A DNA stretch of 64,000 nucleotides from Cellulophaga tyrosinoxydans (GTDB taxonomy: Bacteria; Bacteroidota; Bacteroidia; Flavobacteriales; Flavobacteriaceae), in the NCBI RefSeq assembly GCF_900176415.1, contig NZ_FWXO01000007.1, positions 62,001 to 126,000 of the forward strand. Reading direction: 5' to 3'. This document shows positions 52,601-59,228 of the stretch, piece after piece. Below the pieces are notes generated by a model. That model was given only the letters and a program-made list of their open reading frames with translations, was not told where the DNA came from and did no database searches. Numbering within the stretch: position 1 is the first letter of the stretch; the number at the start of each line of letters is the position of its first letter. A program made the translations under genes and the position numbers.

Positions 52601-52931
52601 AGAAACAAAATCATCAACCGATATTGCTAAAAAAATAGATGATTTAATAGCCTTGTATTTAGGTAAAGAAGATAAACGCCAAGGAATTACAAGAAATCCT
52701 GAAATTACTGTAATGCAACGTATTGGCGATGCAAGTTACTATGTAGGTTCTAGAAAATCAGGCATCACATCCACAGAAAAAAATCTCATGCAATTTGCTC
52801 AAGAAGAGTTACAAATGGCATTAGATAAAACTAATAAATTCTTCTCTGAAGATTGGAAAACATATAGAACTACTATTGAAAAACTGGAGGATTCTCCATT
52901 TAAAGAAACAAAAACATTAAAACTAGATTAG
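49677..52931 (+). CDS. Secreted BNR/VPS10-like beta-propeller protein
   Basis: 1084-residue exported protein, signal peptide MKKLLFLMMLFASFSVFAQ. The region 30-760 is two large beta-propellers made of Asp-box repeats, such as SGGLWKSTSGGIKWD, VFKTTDGGETWNKI, LYKSEDGGFKWKK and ISVSEDGGKSFTEL, resembling sortilin/VPS10 and the 'glycosyl hydrolase, BNR repeat' group. Residues about 785-840 are a charged linker rich in Lys and Glu (KEAEDDKEEKTENDD), followed by a carbohydrate-binding-like tail and a helical end. No catalytic residues can be assigned. The DUF2490 gene follows 10 bases later. Confidence 0.88.
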   Translation: MKKLLFLMMLFASFSVFAQDFNMDLVQDLKPRNIGPGGMSGRVTAIDAVHSNPDIMYVGTASGGLWKSTSGGIKWDPIFDKEVTASVGAVAIQQSNPSVLWVGTGEGNPRNSLNGGYGVYKSLDGGKSWKSMGLENTRHIHRIVIDPTNPNVVYVGAIGSPWGEHPERGVFKTTDGGETWNKILYTNNKSGVADLVMDPTNPNKLIAAMWEHKRDPWFFKSGGAGSGLYMTHDSGKNWKKLTEEDGLPAGELGRIGVAIAPGKPNIVYALVEAKKNALYKSEDGGFKWKKINDKEDIGNRPFYYSEIYVDPQNENRVYSVFTYINVSEDGGKSFTELMPAYGVDNGVHPDHHAWWIHPKNGQFMMDGNDGGMNITKDGGKSWRFIGNIPVAQFYHISADNEFPYNVYGGMQDNGSWRGPAYVWRAQGIRNSYWQEIAFGDGFDVVPDLDDSRYGYAMSQQGFVSRYDHETGNDYIVRPTPPDATTKLRFNWNAGIGQDPFNTSTVYFGSQFVHKSTDKGLTWTVISPDLTTNDPEKQKQDESGGLTMDATGAENHCTILVIEPSVLEKDMLWVGTDDGRVHVTQNGGTSWTDVTINIKGLPKGSWIPQIKASNKNKGEALLIANDYRRFNYTPYAYRTKNYGKTWERIVDGTDVKSYTLSIVEDIENPNLLFLGTDDGLYVSFNAGVKWQKWTEGFPTVSTKDLVIHPREQDLVIGTFGRAAWVLDDIRPLRALASDYTLLQKDAKLFTPPTAYQAAYQQASGSRFGADAMFNGANKKSGAMITYYLKEGKKKSDSKTDTKDKEAEDDKEEKTENDDAPAATTEKDKLTGVQKKDSIQFDIYDGARLIRTLKYKTPEKAGFHRIYWRMDEKGPDRPSRKISTRKNEAGGVDVKPGTYTIKMSFGTIAEEAKIEVKSDPRISVSTASISEVYDNAKKLEALSQIAADAVKQLVESKNIAEKYSKELKELDKEKYKEETKSSTDIAKKIDDLIALYLGKEDKRQGITRNPEITVMQRIGDASYYVGSRKSGITSTEKNLMQFAQEELQMALDKTNKFFSEDWKTYRTTIEKLEDSPFKETKTLKLD

Positions 52932-52941
52932 AAATTACCTT

Positions 52942-53619
52942 ATGAAAAAAATTGCACTTTTAATTACACTATGTATAACATGTATTGGTAACGCACAAGA
53001 AACCGGCGAAGATAAATGGGGCGCATGGTATATGTATTTTGGAACCAATAAAGTTTCTGATAAATTAAGCATTCATACCGAAACCCAATTTCGTTATTAT
53101 GAAACTACCAGTAATTTTAATCAAATGCTTTTACGTACTGGACTAAACTATCACATAAATCCTGATGCTATTGCAACCTTAGGTTATGGTTACATTACTA
53201 CTGATGGCACTTTTGAAGACCTTGCAAATGAAGAAAATAGCAAAGAACACCGAATTTTTGAACAATTTATTCTAAAAAATAAAGTAGGTGAGTTTTTGTT
53301 TGAACATAGGTATAGATTGGAGCAACGTTTTTTAGAATATCAAAATGTTACAGATACTCAGCATAGAGCTCGCTACCGTTTACAAGTTACTTTACCGCTT
53401 ACCGATATTTTCTTTTTAAATTTTTATGATGAAATTTTTATCAATCTGCAAAATGAAGCCTTTGGGCAAAACAGATTGTATGGTGCATTAGGAGTTAATG
53501 TTACAGAAAATCTTGCCATCCAAGCTGGTTATCTAAAAAATCATTTTTCAAATGGCAATTTTGATAGACTTCAGGTTGGTGTATTCTTTAATCCTGACTT
53601 AAGAAAGAAAAAAAAGTAA
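52942..53619 (+). CDS. DUF2490 family outer-membrane-like protein
   Basis: 225-residue exported protein, signal peptide about 1-18 (KKIALLITLCITCIGNAQ). The mature part is rich in aromatic beta-strands (WGAWYMYFGTNKVSDKLSIH, RYRLEQRFLEYQ, GALGVNVTENLAIQAGYLKN), typical of a small beta-barrel in the outer membrane, and matches the DUF2490 pattern of Bacteroidetes. Its function is unknown. The position 10 bases after the VPS10-like gene indicates co-transcription. Confidence 0.85.
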   Translation: MKKIALLITLCITCIGNAQETGEDKWGAWYMYFGTNKVSDKLSIHTETQFRYYETTSNFNQMLLRTGLNYHINPDAIATLGYGYITTDGTFEDLANEENSKEHRIFEQFILKNKVGEFLFEHRYRLEQRFLEYQNVTDTQHRARYRLQVTLPLTDIFFLNFYDEIFINLQNEAFGQNRLYGALGVNVTENLAIQAGYLKNHFSNGNFDRLQVGVFFNPDLRKKKK

Positions 53620-53695
53620 TTAAAATGAATGCATTTTGAATTTGAATCTCGTTTAAAATAAGCGTAATTTTAAGGTACTAACAAACCCTGTACAA

Positions 53696-54337
53696 ATGAA
53701 AAAATCAATTTTAGTTTTATCCATAGCAATTGCCTCACTTTCTTATAGTTGTAAAGAAGTTAAGAAAGACAAAATAAATGACGAAGTAACTACTAGCTCT
53801 GAAATGACTTCGGAAAAATTTTCTCTAGTAAATGATTCTACCAAAGTAAGTTTTACTGCGTATAAAACTACAGATAAGCTACCTGTAGGAGGAACATTCA
53901 AATCTATAAATATTACGAATGCAAAGTCCGCCAGCACTCCACTAGAGGTGATGAAGGGCCTTAAGTTTAATATTCCGATAAGCAGTTTATTCACCAATGA
54001 TCCTACAGGTACCAGAGATCCAAAAATTACAGAATTCTTTTTCGGAGTAATGGCAAATTCTGATTTAATTTCTGGAATCTTTAAAGTAGACGGGGACAAA
54101 TGCTCTATTGATGTAACCATGAATGGAGAAACAGCAAATATTCCATTGGAAACAGAAATTAATTCTGAAAATAAATACACATTTACAGGTGTAATGGATT
54201 TAAAACAATGGAAAGCCACTGCTGCACTCGCTTCTTTAAATAAAGTTTGTGATGTTTTACATACTGGTCCAGATGGCGTGAGTAAAACCTGGGATGAAGT
54301 AGCTATTAAAGGAGAAGTTTCTTTCAAACAAAATTAA
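53696..54337 (+). CDS. YceI-family lipoprotein
   Basis: 213-residue lipoprotein: lipobox LSYSC (Cys19) after the signal MKKSILVLSIAIAS. The YceI-like beta-barrel fold is suggested by FSLVNDSTKVSFTAYKTTDK, GGTFKSINIT, SLFTNDPTGTRDPKITEFFF and a final strand VAIKGEVSF. YceI proteins bind isoprenoid or other lipid-like molecules in a lipocalin-like pocket. The upstream and downstream neighbours are Cu/Zn-SOD and DUF2490; an oxidative-stress or envelope-lipid role is an inference. It is followed by 110 bases of A/T-rich spacer. Confidence 0.85.
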   Translation: MKKSILVLSIAIASLSYSCKEVKKDKINDEVTTSSEMTSEKFSLVNDSTKVSFTAYKTTDKLPVGGTFKSINITNAKSASTPLEVMKGLKFNIPISSLFTNDPTGTRDPKITEFFFGVMANSDLISGIFKVDGDKCSIDVTMNGETANIPLETEINSENKYTFTGVMDLKQWKATAALASLNKVCDVLHTGPDGVSKTWDEVAIKGEVSFKQN

Positions 54338-54447
54338 AAGAGTTGGAGTACATTTCTTTTAGCACTATATGCGTTAAAATTAATTTTAATAAAGCGCTAA
54401 GTCTTTAATTTTTGAATGTACTTTAGTATAAATTAAAACACAGCAAA

Positions 54448-55023
54448 ATGAAAAAAATAATATTTGTTCTTTCATTTTCTTTAATCGCTTTCACTAGTTG
54501 TAAAGAATCCAAAAAAACAACGGAAACAAAAAAAGAAATTGAAAAGGAAATGCCAGAAGTAGCTATGGAAGTAAAAACCATTTCTATGGCATTAGAACCA
54601 AAAAGTGATTCGAATGTAACAGGTGAAGTTGTTTTTTCACAAAAAGATGGTGAAGTTTTTATGACAGCTACAATGTCTGGTTTAACTCCTGGAGAACATG
54701 CAATTCATCTTCATGAAACCGCAGATTGTTCTGCAGCAGATGGCTCTTCTGCCGGAGGACATTGGAATCCTACTTTTAAACCACACGGAAAATGGGGAGC
54801 TGAAGCAGGATATCATAGCGGCGATATAGGAAACTTTATGGCCGATGAAAATGGTAACGCCACTGTTGAGTTTAATACAGACCAATGGTGTATTGACTGT
54901 GAAGACGAAACAAAAAACATTATAGGCAAAGGTGTCATTGTGCATCAAGGTTTAGACGATTTCACCTCTCAACCAAGTGGTAACGCTGGCGCTAGAGTTA
55001 GTTGTGCTGGAGTTATTGAATAG
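54448..55023 (+). CDS. sodC: Cu/Zn superoxide dismutase, lipoprotein
   Basis: 191-residue exported superoxide dismutase with lipobox FTSC (Cys18). Copper and zinc ligands are in the HAIHLHETADC segment (two His), GGHWNPTFKPHGKWG, YHSGDIGNF and IVHQGLDDFTS. The disulfide partner cysteines are in TADC and VSCAG. An additional WCIDCEDE pair (CxxC) occurs in the middle region, which I do not recall as standard for SodC. It detoxifies superoxide in the periplasm or at the outer membrane. It is followed by a terminator before the sigma factor operon. Confidence 0.93.
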   Translation: MKKIIFVLSFSLIAFTSCKESKKTTETKKEIEKEMPEVAMEVKTISMALEPKSDSNVTGEVVFSQKDGEVFMTATMSGLTPGEHAIHLHETADCSAADGSSAGGHWNPTFKPHGKWGAEAGYHSGDIGNFMADENGNATVEFNTDQWCIDCEDETKNIIGKGVIVHQGLDDFTSQPSGNAGARVSCAGVIE

Positions 55024-55044
55024 TATAAAAAAGTTAACAATTAC

Positions 55045-55073
55045 AAAAAAGCTGCTTATTGGCAGCTTTTTTT
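55045..55073 (+). terminator. Rho-independent terminator of sodC
   Basis: AAAAAAGCTGC (55045-55055) and GCAGCTTTTTT (55062-55072) form a perfect 11-bp stem with a six-base loop ending in T7. Confidence 0.9.
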
Positions 55074-55100
55074 AATATCTTTCAAACGTAAAAACCTTAG

Positions 55101-55631
55101 ATGGAATTAGAAGAATTAGTAGCAAACTTTAGAAACAAGGATGACAAAGCTTTTGAAAAGCTTTACGCCATGTATTCCGATAATATCTGCGGAGTAATCA
55201 ATAGTATTGTAAAGAATACAGATATTGCACAAGAAATTTGTCAAGATGTTTTCATGAAAGCCTGGAAAAATTCAGAAAGTTATGATGCCTCCAAAGGGCG
55301 CTTTTTTACCTGGATGTTAAATATTGCCAGGAATGCTGCCATCGACGAAGTGCGTTCAAAATCCCATAAAAACAGCAAACAAAACCTTTCTTCCGATTTT
55401 TTCGTAAATGTACTCGAAGACAAGGATGACCTTAATAGTCAAGTAGATAGTATAGGCATAAAAAACTTGTTAAGCAACCTAAAAGAAAAATGTATACAGA
55501 TAATAGATCTGCTATATTTTAAAGGTTATACACAAAAAGAAGCAGCCGAAGAGCTAGCGATCCCTGTAGGGACTGTAAAAACAAGAAACAGAAGTTGTAT
55601 AGCACAAATTAGGGGTAATATTGCAATATAG
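55101..55631 (+). CDS. ECF-type RNA polymerase sigma factor, paired with RskA-type anti-sigma
   Basis: 176-residue sigma factor. Region 2 has AFEKLYAMYSDNICGVINSI and QEICQDVFMKAWKN, SKGRFFTWMLNIARNAAIDE; region 4 has LKEKCIQIIDLLYFKGYTQK and EAAEELAIPVGTVKTRNRS, the SigK-like pattern. It begins at ATG 55101, downstream of the sodC terminator. It is followed at one base by the anti-sigma gene, so translation is coupled. SigK/RskA systems commonly respond to redox or envelope stress. Confidence 0.93.
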   Translation: MELEELVANFRNKDDKAFEKLYAMYSDNICGVINSIVKNTDIAQEICQDVFMKAWKNSESYDASKGRFFTWMLNIARNAAIDEVRSKSHKNSKQNLSSDFFVNVLEDKDDLNSQVDSIGIKNLLSNLKEKCIQIIDLLYFKGYTQKEAAEELAIPVGTVKTRNRSCIAQIRGNIAI

Positions 55632-55632
55632 A

Positions 55633-56433
55633 ATGGATACAGAAAAATACATAGCATCAGGAATTTTGGAACTCTATGTGGCTGGCACATTATCTGAGGA
55701 AGAAAACTTAGATATTGCTCGGTACGCTCAAGAGTATCCAGAAATTAAGAGAGAAATTGAAGCCATTGAAGCTGCTATATTAGCATTAACAAAAGCCGCT
55801 GCGCCGAAGAATACTAGCAATAAAGGTTATACCGATTTAAAAAACAGAATAGCGAAAGAAAGCGAAACTAAAGTAATTGAATTACCTAAAGAAAAATCAA
55901 ACTGGGCGACCTATACAGGTTGGGCTGCTTCTATTTTATTAGCCGCTGGATTATTATGGATGTATTCTGAAAATAAAAATTTAAAATCTGAAATACATGT
56001 TGCTTCACAAACTAATACCGTTTTAGAGCAACAGATTGAAGACGCCAAAACTTCTTTGGAAAAATCACAACAACTTTTAACCACCATAAGAGATAAAAAT
56101 ATTCAAGTGGTAGCACTGGGTGGACAAACCATAGATCCAAATTCGTACGCAAAAGCTTACTGGAACAAAAAAGAACAGAAGGTTTTTATTGATGCACAAG
56201 GATTACCTGAGCCTCCAGAGGGCATGGTTTATCAGGTGTGGTCTTTAAAGTTAAGTCCGTTAACTCCAACAAGTATGGGACTTTTAGAAGATTTTATTAC
56301 TGATGATAATAAGGTATTTGCACTTTCTAATCCAAATGATTCTGAAGCATTCGGAATTACCTTAGAACCAGCTGGTGGTAGCGAATCGCCTAACCTAGAA
56401 CAATTATATGCACTAGGAGCAGTATCGTCTTAA
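55633..56433 (+). CDS. RskA-type anti-sigma factor
   Basis: 266-residue single-pass anti-sigma protein from ATG 55633 (MDTEKYIASGILELYVAGTL); a TTG at 55621 overlaps the sigma gene. The N-terminal sigma-binding helical domain lacks a zinc-binding HxxxCxxC motif. A single membrane helix lies at about 94-112 (YTGWAASILLAAGLLWMY). The exported C-terminal domain (about 160-266) matches the anti-sigma-K factor RskA fold: KAYWNKKEQKVFIDAQGLPE, VYQVWSLKLSPLTPTSMG, and FGITLEPAGGSESPN. It holds the sigma factor inactive at the membrane until signalled. Confidence 0.9.
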   Translation: MDTEKYIASGILELYVAGTLSEEENLDIARYAQEYPEIKREIEAIEAAILALTKAAAPKNTSNKGYTDLKNRIAKESETKVIELPKEKSNWATYTGWAASILLAAGLLWMYSENKNLKSEIHVASQTNTVLEQQIEDAKTSLEKSQQLLTTIRDKNIQVVALGGQTIDPNSYAKAYWNKKEQKVFIDAQGLPEPPEGMVYQVWSLKLSPLTPTSMGLLEDFITDDNKVFALSNPNDSEAFGITLEPAGGSESPNLEQLYALGAVSS

Positions 56434-56446
56434 TAAATAATACTTT

Positions 56447-57505
56447 TTAGAGATTCCGTTTAATTCGATGTACTTTCATGGCTTTTATTAACCATTTAGG
56501 CAAAGGTTTAGATGGATTTCTTTTTTTCATATTGATGTAAATTCCCAATTGCTTTACTATTGGAACTTTATGAGTTTCTACAAATTCAATTAGGGTACCA
56601 TCTGGATCTTCAATATAACTAAAATGTCCGGCTGCTTCACCCATATCAAAGCTATCTGAACTATCAACGGTAAAAGGATATTTTAACGCTTTAGCTTCTT
56701 CACGAAAAGCTTTCATTCCATTGATATCAAAACATATATGTATAAATCCTGTATCGCCCCAAATTCGATTTTCGTATATTTTGTTTGGCTGTCTATTTAA
56801 AACTTGTAAGAGTTCTATACTTGTAGGACCTAGCAATTCTCCAAAACCACCAATATCCCTTGGGCTATGTTTTAAAACAACTCTTCGGAAAGCATGAGTA
56901 CCTCCTGGTAAATGAACAAAGTCATCAAAAACTCCCGTTCTATCAGATTCAATGATATCATATCCTAAAAGCTTTTGATAAAATGATAAAGAGGCATCCA
57001 TATTTGAAACACCAATTATTGCTCCTAACACACCACCAACTGAGGTGCCAGTTTTAACAAATTCGTAATTATCGTGAATTATTTGAATAATGTTATTCCA
57101 GGGGTCAGAAATAAAAAAATGCTCCGCATTACATATACTACTTTCAGATTGACTTTTTAATTTAAAATTTTCAAGAAGCGTATAAGAATGATTTATATTG
57201 TTACTCCGAATTTTCATTGAATTTATACCAAGATCACCTAAAAACATTTCAGTTTTTGAAGGCTCAGGCAATCTATTCTTAAACTGCCAAATTTCAAGTC
57301 CACCACCACCCAACATATTTAAACTTAATAAAGCTCTTCTGCTGTATATTTTATTATTGGTGTATTTTTTCATTAATTCAGCATCCGCTTCATCATTGAA
57401 AACTAAAATATCAAAACATAAATATTTCCTATACCAATTAAAAACCTCTTTCGCATTATATACTCCAATTCCAATTTGCTGTATTCCATTGATAACTTTA
57501 TTCAT
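56447..57505 (-). CDS. Two-domain VOC (glyoxalase/bleomycin-resistance-like) protein
   Basis: 352-residue protein with two VOC modules. The first (about 1-140) begins INGIQQIGIGVYNAKEVFNW; the second (about 155-320) has VIGVSNMDASLSFYQKLLGY, metal-site-like residues in HAFRRVVLKHSP, and DTGFIHICFDINGMKAFREE, ending HFSYIEDPDGTLIEFVETHK (typical His and Glu ligands). VOC proteins bind a divalent metal and act as dioxygenases, isomerases or binding proteins; the substrate is unknown. It starts 5 bases after the stop of the glycosyltransferase gene, so the two genes form an operon. Confidence 0.85.
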   Translation of the reverse strand: MNKVINGIQQIGIGVYNAKEVFNWYRKYLCFDILVFNDEADAELMKKYTNNKIYSRRALLSLNMLGGGGLEIWQFKNRLPEPSKTEMFLGDLGINSMKIRSNNINHSYTLLENFKLKSQSESSICNAEHFFISDPWNNIIQIIHDNYEFVKTGTSVGGVLGAIIGVSNMDASLSFYQKLLGYDIIESDRTGVFDDFVHLPGGTHAFRRVVLKHSPRDIGGFGELLGPTSIELLQVLNRQPNKIYENRIWGDTGFIHICFDINGMKAFREEAKALKYPFTVDSSDSFDMGEAAGHFSYIEDPDGTLIEFVETHKVPIVKQLGIYINMKKRNPSKPLPKWLIKAMKVHRIKRNL

Positions 57506-57510
57506 AGAAC

Positions 57511-58224
57511 TTAATTTGAGTATGTATTGTTAGGCAGTTTCAATAGCTTATTGTGTAAAGATTTTAATTTCGGAGCAGGATAGCCGCAATTAAAGAGTAT
57601 CACCAAAATTAGGTTAGACAGATTTACTCTTAAATAAGAATTCGTTTCGTACTTTCTAGCTGAAACAATGAGATTGTTTTTAACAATAGTGTACCTTATA
57701 TTTTTCTTTTTCATTCTTTTAAACAACTCAAAGTCTTCCATAATTACTTGTGCTTCATTAAAGCCTCCTAAACTATGGAATACATCTTTTTTAATAAATA
57801 AACATTGATCCCCGCCGCCTGTAAAAATACCATCCTTTGCGGTAAATGAGGCGTTCACCCTAAGCATAAAACTTTGTTTATCAAATTGATAAGAAAAAAA
57901 TCCTGCTTTATAATTATTAGTAATTGTATTTTCTATATCGGTAATAAATGTAGTGGGTGGTTTTACATCGGCATGTAAAAAGGCAAAAATAGTTCCGTTA
58001 GCAAGCTTGGCTGCTGCATTCATTTGGAACGCTCGTCCACTACCCTGACATTTTAGAATATTGATTTTTGGATTGTTGTTAGCAAGTGACGTATTATCTG
58101 AATTTCTAGACGAAACTGCTATGAACACCTCAGCATTCTCATTTGCTATTAAACCCTCCAGATACGGAATAAGCCATTGAAGATTTTCTTTTTCGTTGTG
58201 TACTGGTATAATTATTGAAATCAT
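57511..58224 (-). CDS. Family 2 glycosyltransferase of the TIGR04283 type
   Basis: 237-residue GT2 protein beginning MISIIIPVHNEKENLQWLIP from ATG 58224 (a TTG two codons upstream is possible). Characteristic features are CQGSGRAFQMNAAAKLANGT, IFAFLHADVKPP (catalytic Asp), and FTGGGDQCLFIKKDVFHSLG, GFNEAQVIMEDFELFKRM. This matches the family labelled 'TIGR04283, arsenosugar biosynthesis glycosyltransferase' (formerly rSAM/selenodomain-associated transferase 2). The radical SAM partner (ArsS) and the arsenite methyltransferase are not in this window, so arsenic chemistry is not established. It is the first gene of the minus-strand operon with the VOC gene, divergent from DUF547. Confidence 0.87.
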   Translation of the reverse strand: MISIIIPVHNEKENLQWLIPYLEGLIANENAEVFIAVSSRNSDNTSLANNNPKINILKCQGSGRAFQMNAAAKLANGTIFAFLHADVKPPTTFITDIENTITNNYKAGFFSYQFDKQSFMLRVNASFTAKDGIFTGGGDQCLFIKKDVFHSLGGFNEAQVIMEDFELFKRMKKKNIRYTIVKNNLIVSARKYETNSYLRVNLSNLILVILFNCGYPAPKLKSLHNKLLKLPNNTYSN

Positions 58225-58250
58225 ATACAATAGGTCTTTTTCATATAAGT

Positions 58251-58270
58251 CTGTATTACATCTAATACAG
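58251..58270. promoter_or_regulatory. Inverted repeat in the glycosyltransferase/DUF547 divergent promoter region
   Basis: CTGTATTA (58251-58258) and TAATACAG (58263-58270) form a perfect 8-bp inverted repeat with spacer CATC. The half-site TGTATTA reappears at 58355-58366. It lies 27 bases upstream of the glycosyltransferase ATG, a normal operator position. Confidence 0.6.
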
Positions 58271-58354
58271 CTAATTTACTCGCACTATTTACGTAGCTTT
58301 ATCAGAAAGGGTTCAATTTTTTTTCGACCAAACCTTTGCATACTTATTTCCGTA

Positions 58355-58366
58355 TGTATTAATACA
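58355..58366. promoter_or_regulatory. Second palindrome with the same half-site, near the DUF547 start
   Basis: TGTATTAATACA is a perfect 12-bp palindrome 15 bases before the DUF547 ATG. It shares the TGTATTA / TAATACA halves of the repeat at 58251-58270. A/T-rich sequence makes short palindromes less surprising, so this is suggestive only. Confidence 0.45.
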
Positions 58367-58380
58367 ATACTAAAAATAAA

Positions 58381-59172
58381 ATGAATACCATGAGCACCAG
58401 CAAGCTAACTATTATTTCATTACTAGCGCTTTTAATTTATTTCAATGGAAACACACAACAAGCAGCTAATGAGAAAACTAATTTTAACGCCCTTTCTGAA
58501 CAATTTCTGAGAGACATTAAAAATAATAAAAACACAGAAGAATTTCAGCAAATACTATACAATACAAGTATAGATGAGCTTGAAAAATCACTTATAACTG
58601 ATGCTCAAAAACTCGCCTTTTGGATAAATGTATATAATGGGTATATTCAAGTTATTCTTTATAAAAACCCAGATTTATATAAAGATAGAAGGGATTTTTT
58701 TAGTGAAAAACAACTACCTATCGCAGGTGAAATGGTATCGTTTGCTAAAATTGAACATGGGATCATTAGAAAATCGCAATGGCCATTAGGACTTGGTATG
58801 GTAAGAAAATGGTTCCCTAATAAATTTGAGCGCAGATTAAGAGTAGATGCGCGAGACTATAGAATTCATTTTGCATTAAACTGTGGTGCAAAAGACTGCC
58901 CACCTGTGGCTATTTATGAAGCGGATCGGCTTAATGAACAATTAAACACAGGCACTAAAAACTATCTAACAAAGACATCTACATACAACAAAACTGATAA
59001 TACAGCAGAAGTAACTGCTTTATTCAACTGGTTTAGAGGAGATTTTGGATGTAAAAAAGGAGTAAAACAAATATTGGCTGATCAAGGAATAATACCATCT
59101 TCTAAAGGAATTACAATTCTTTACAAAAACTATGATTGGACCTTAGACTTAGATAACTGGACTAATTTATAG
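58381..59172 (+). CDS. DUF547 domain protein, secreted
   Basis: 263-residue exported protein; signal segment SKLTIISLLALLIYFNGNTQ. The DUF547 core shows AFWINVYNGYIQVIL (about 82-96), a central LGMVRKWFPNKFERRLRVDA, IHFALNCGAKDCPPVAIYEA (typical NCG-A-x-CPP motif) and FNWFRGDFGCKKGVKQIL. The function of DUF547 is unknown; the conserved Cys-Pro-Pro and His residues suggest a papain-like fold without proof. I place the start at ATG 58381 (MNTMS); ATG 58390 is close. It stands 56 bases before the MMPL transporter on the same strand. Confidence 0.87.
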   Translation: MNTMSTSKLTIISLLALLIYFNGNTQQAANEKTNFNALSEQFLRDIKNNKNTEEFQQILYNTSIDELEKSLITDAQKLAFWINVYNGYIQVILYKNPDLYKDRRDFFSEKQLPIAGEMVSFAKIEHGIIRKSQWPLGLGMVRKWFPNKFERRLRVDARDYRIHFALNCGAKDCPPVAIYEADRLNEQLNTGTKNYLTKTSTYNKTDNTAEVTALFNWFRGDFGCKKGVKQILADQGIIPSSKGITILYKNYDWTLDLDNWTNL

Positions 59173-59228
59173 CTAACTTTACCCCACTATAATTAATAGT
59201 TAAATTATTTACTATACCACCGTAATTC

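Noticed and set aside
53743-54327. A 194-codon minus-strand open frame inside the YceI gene
   Set aside because: It is antisense to a well-supported lipoprotein gene with signal peptide and lipobox; its translation shows no recognisable domain. It is a shadow of AT-rich coding bias.
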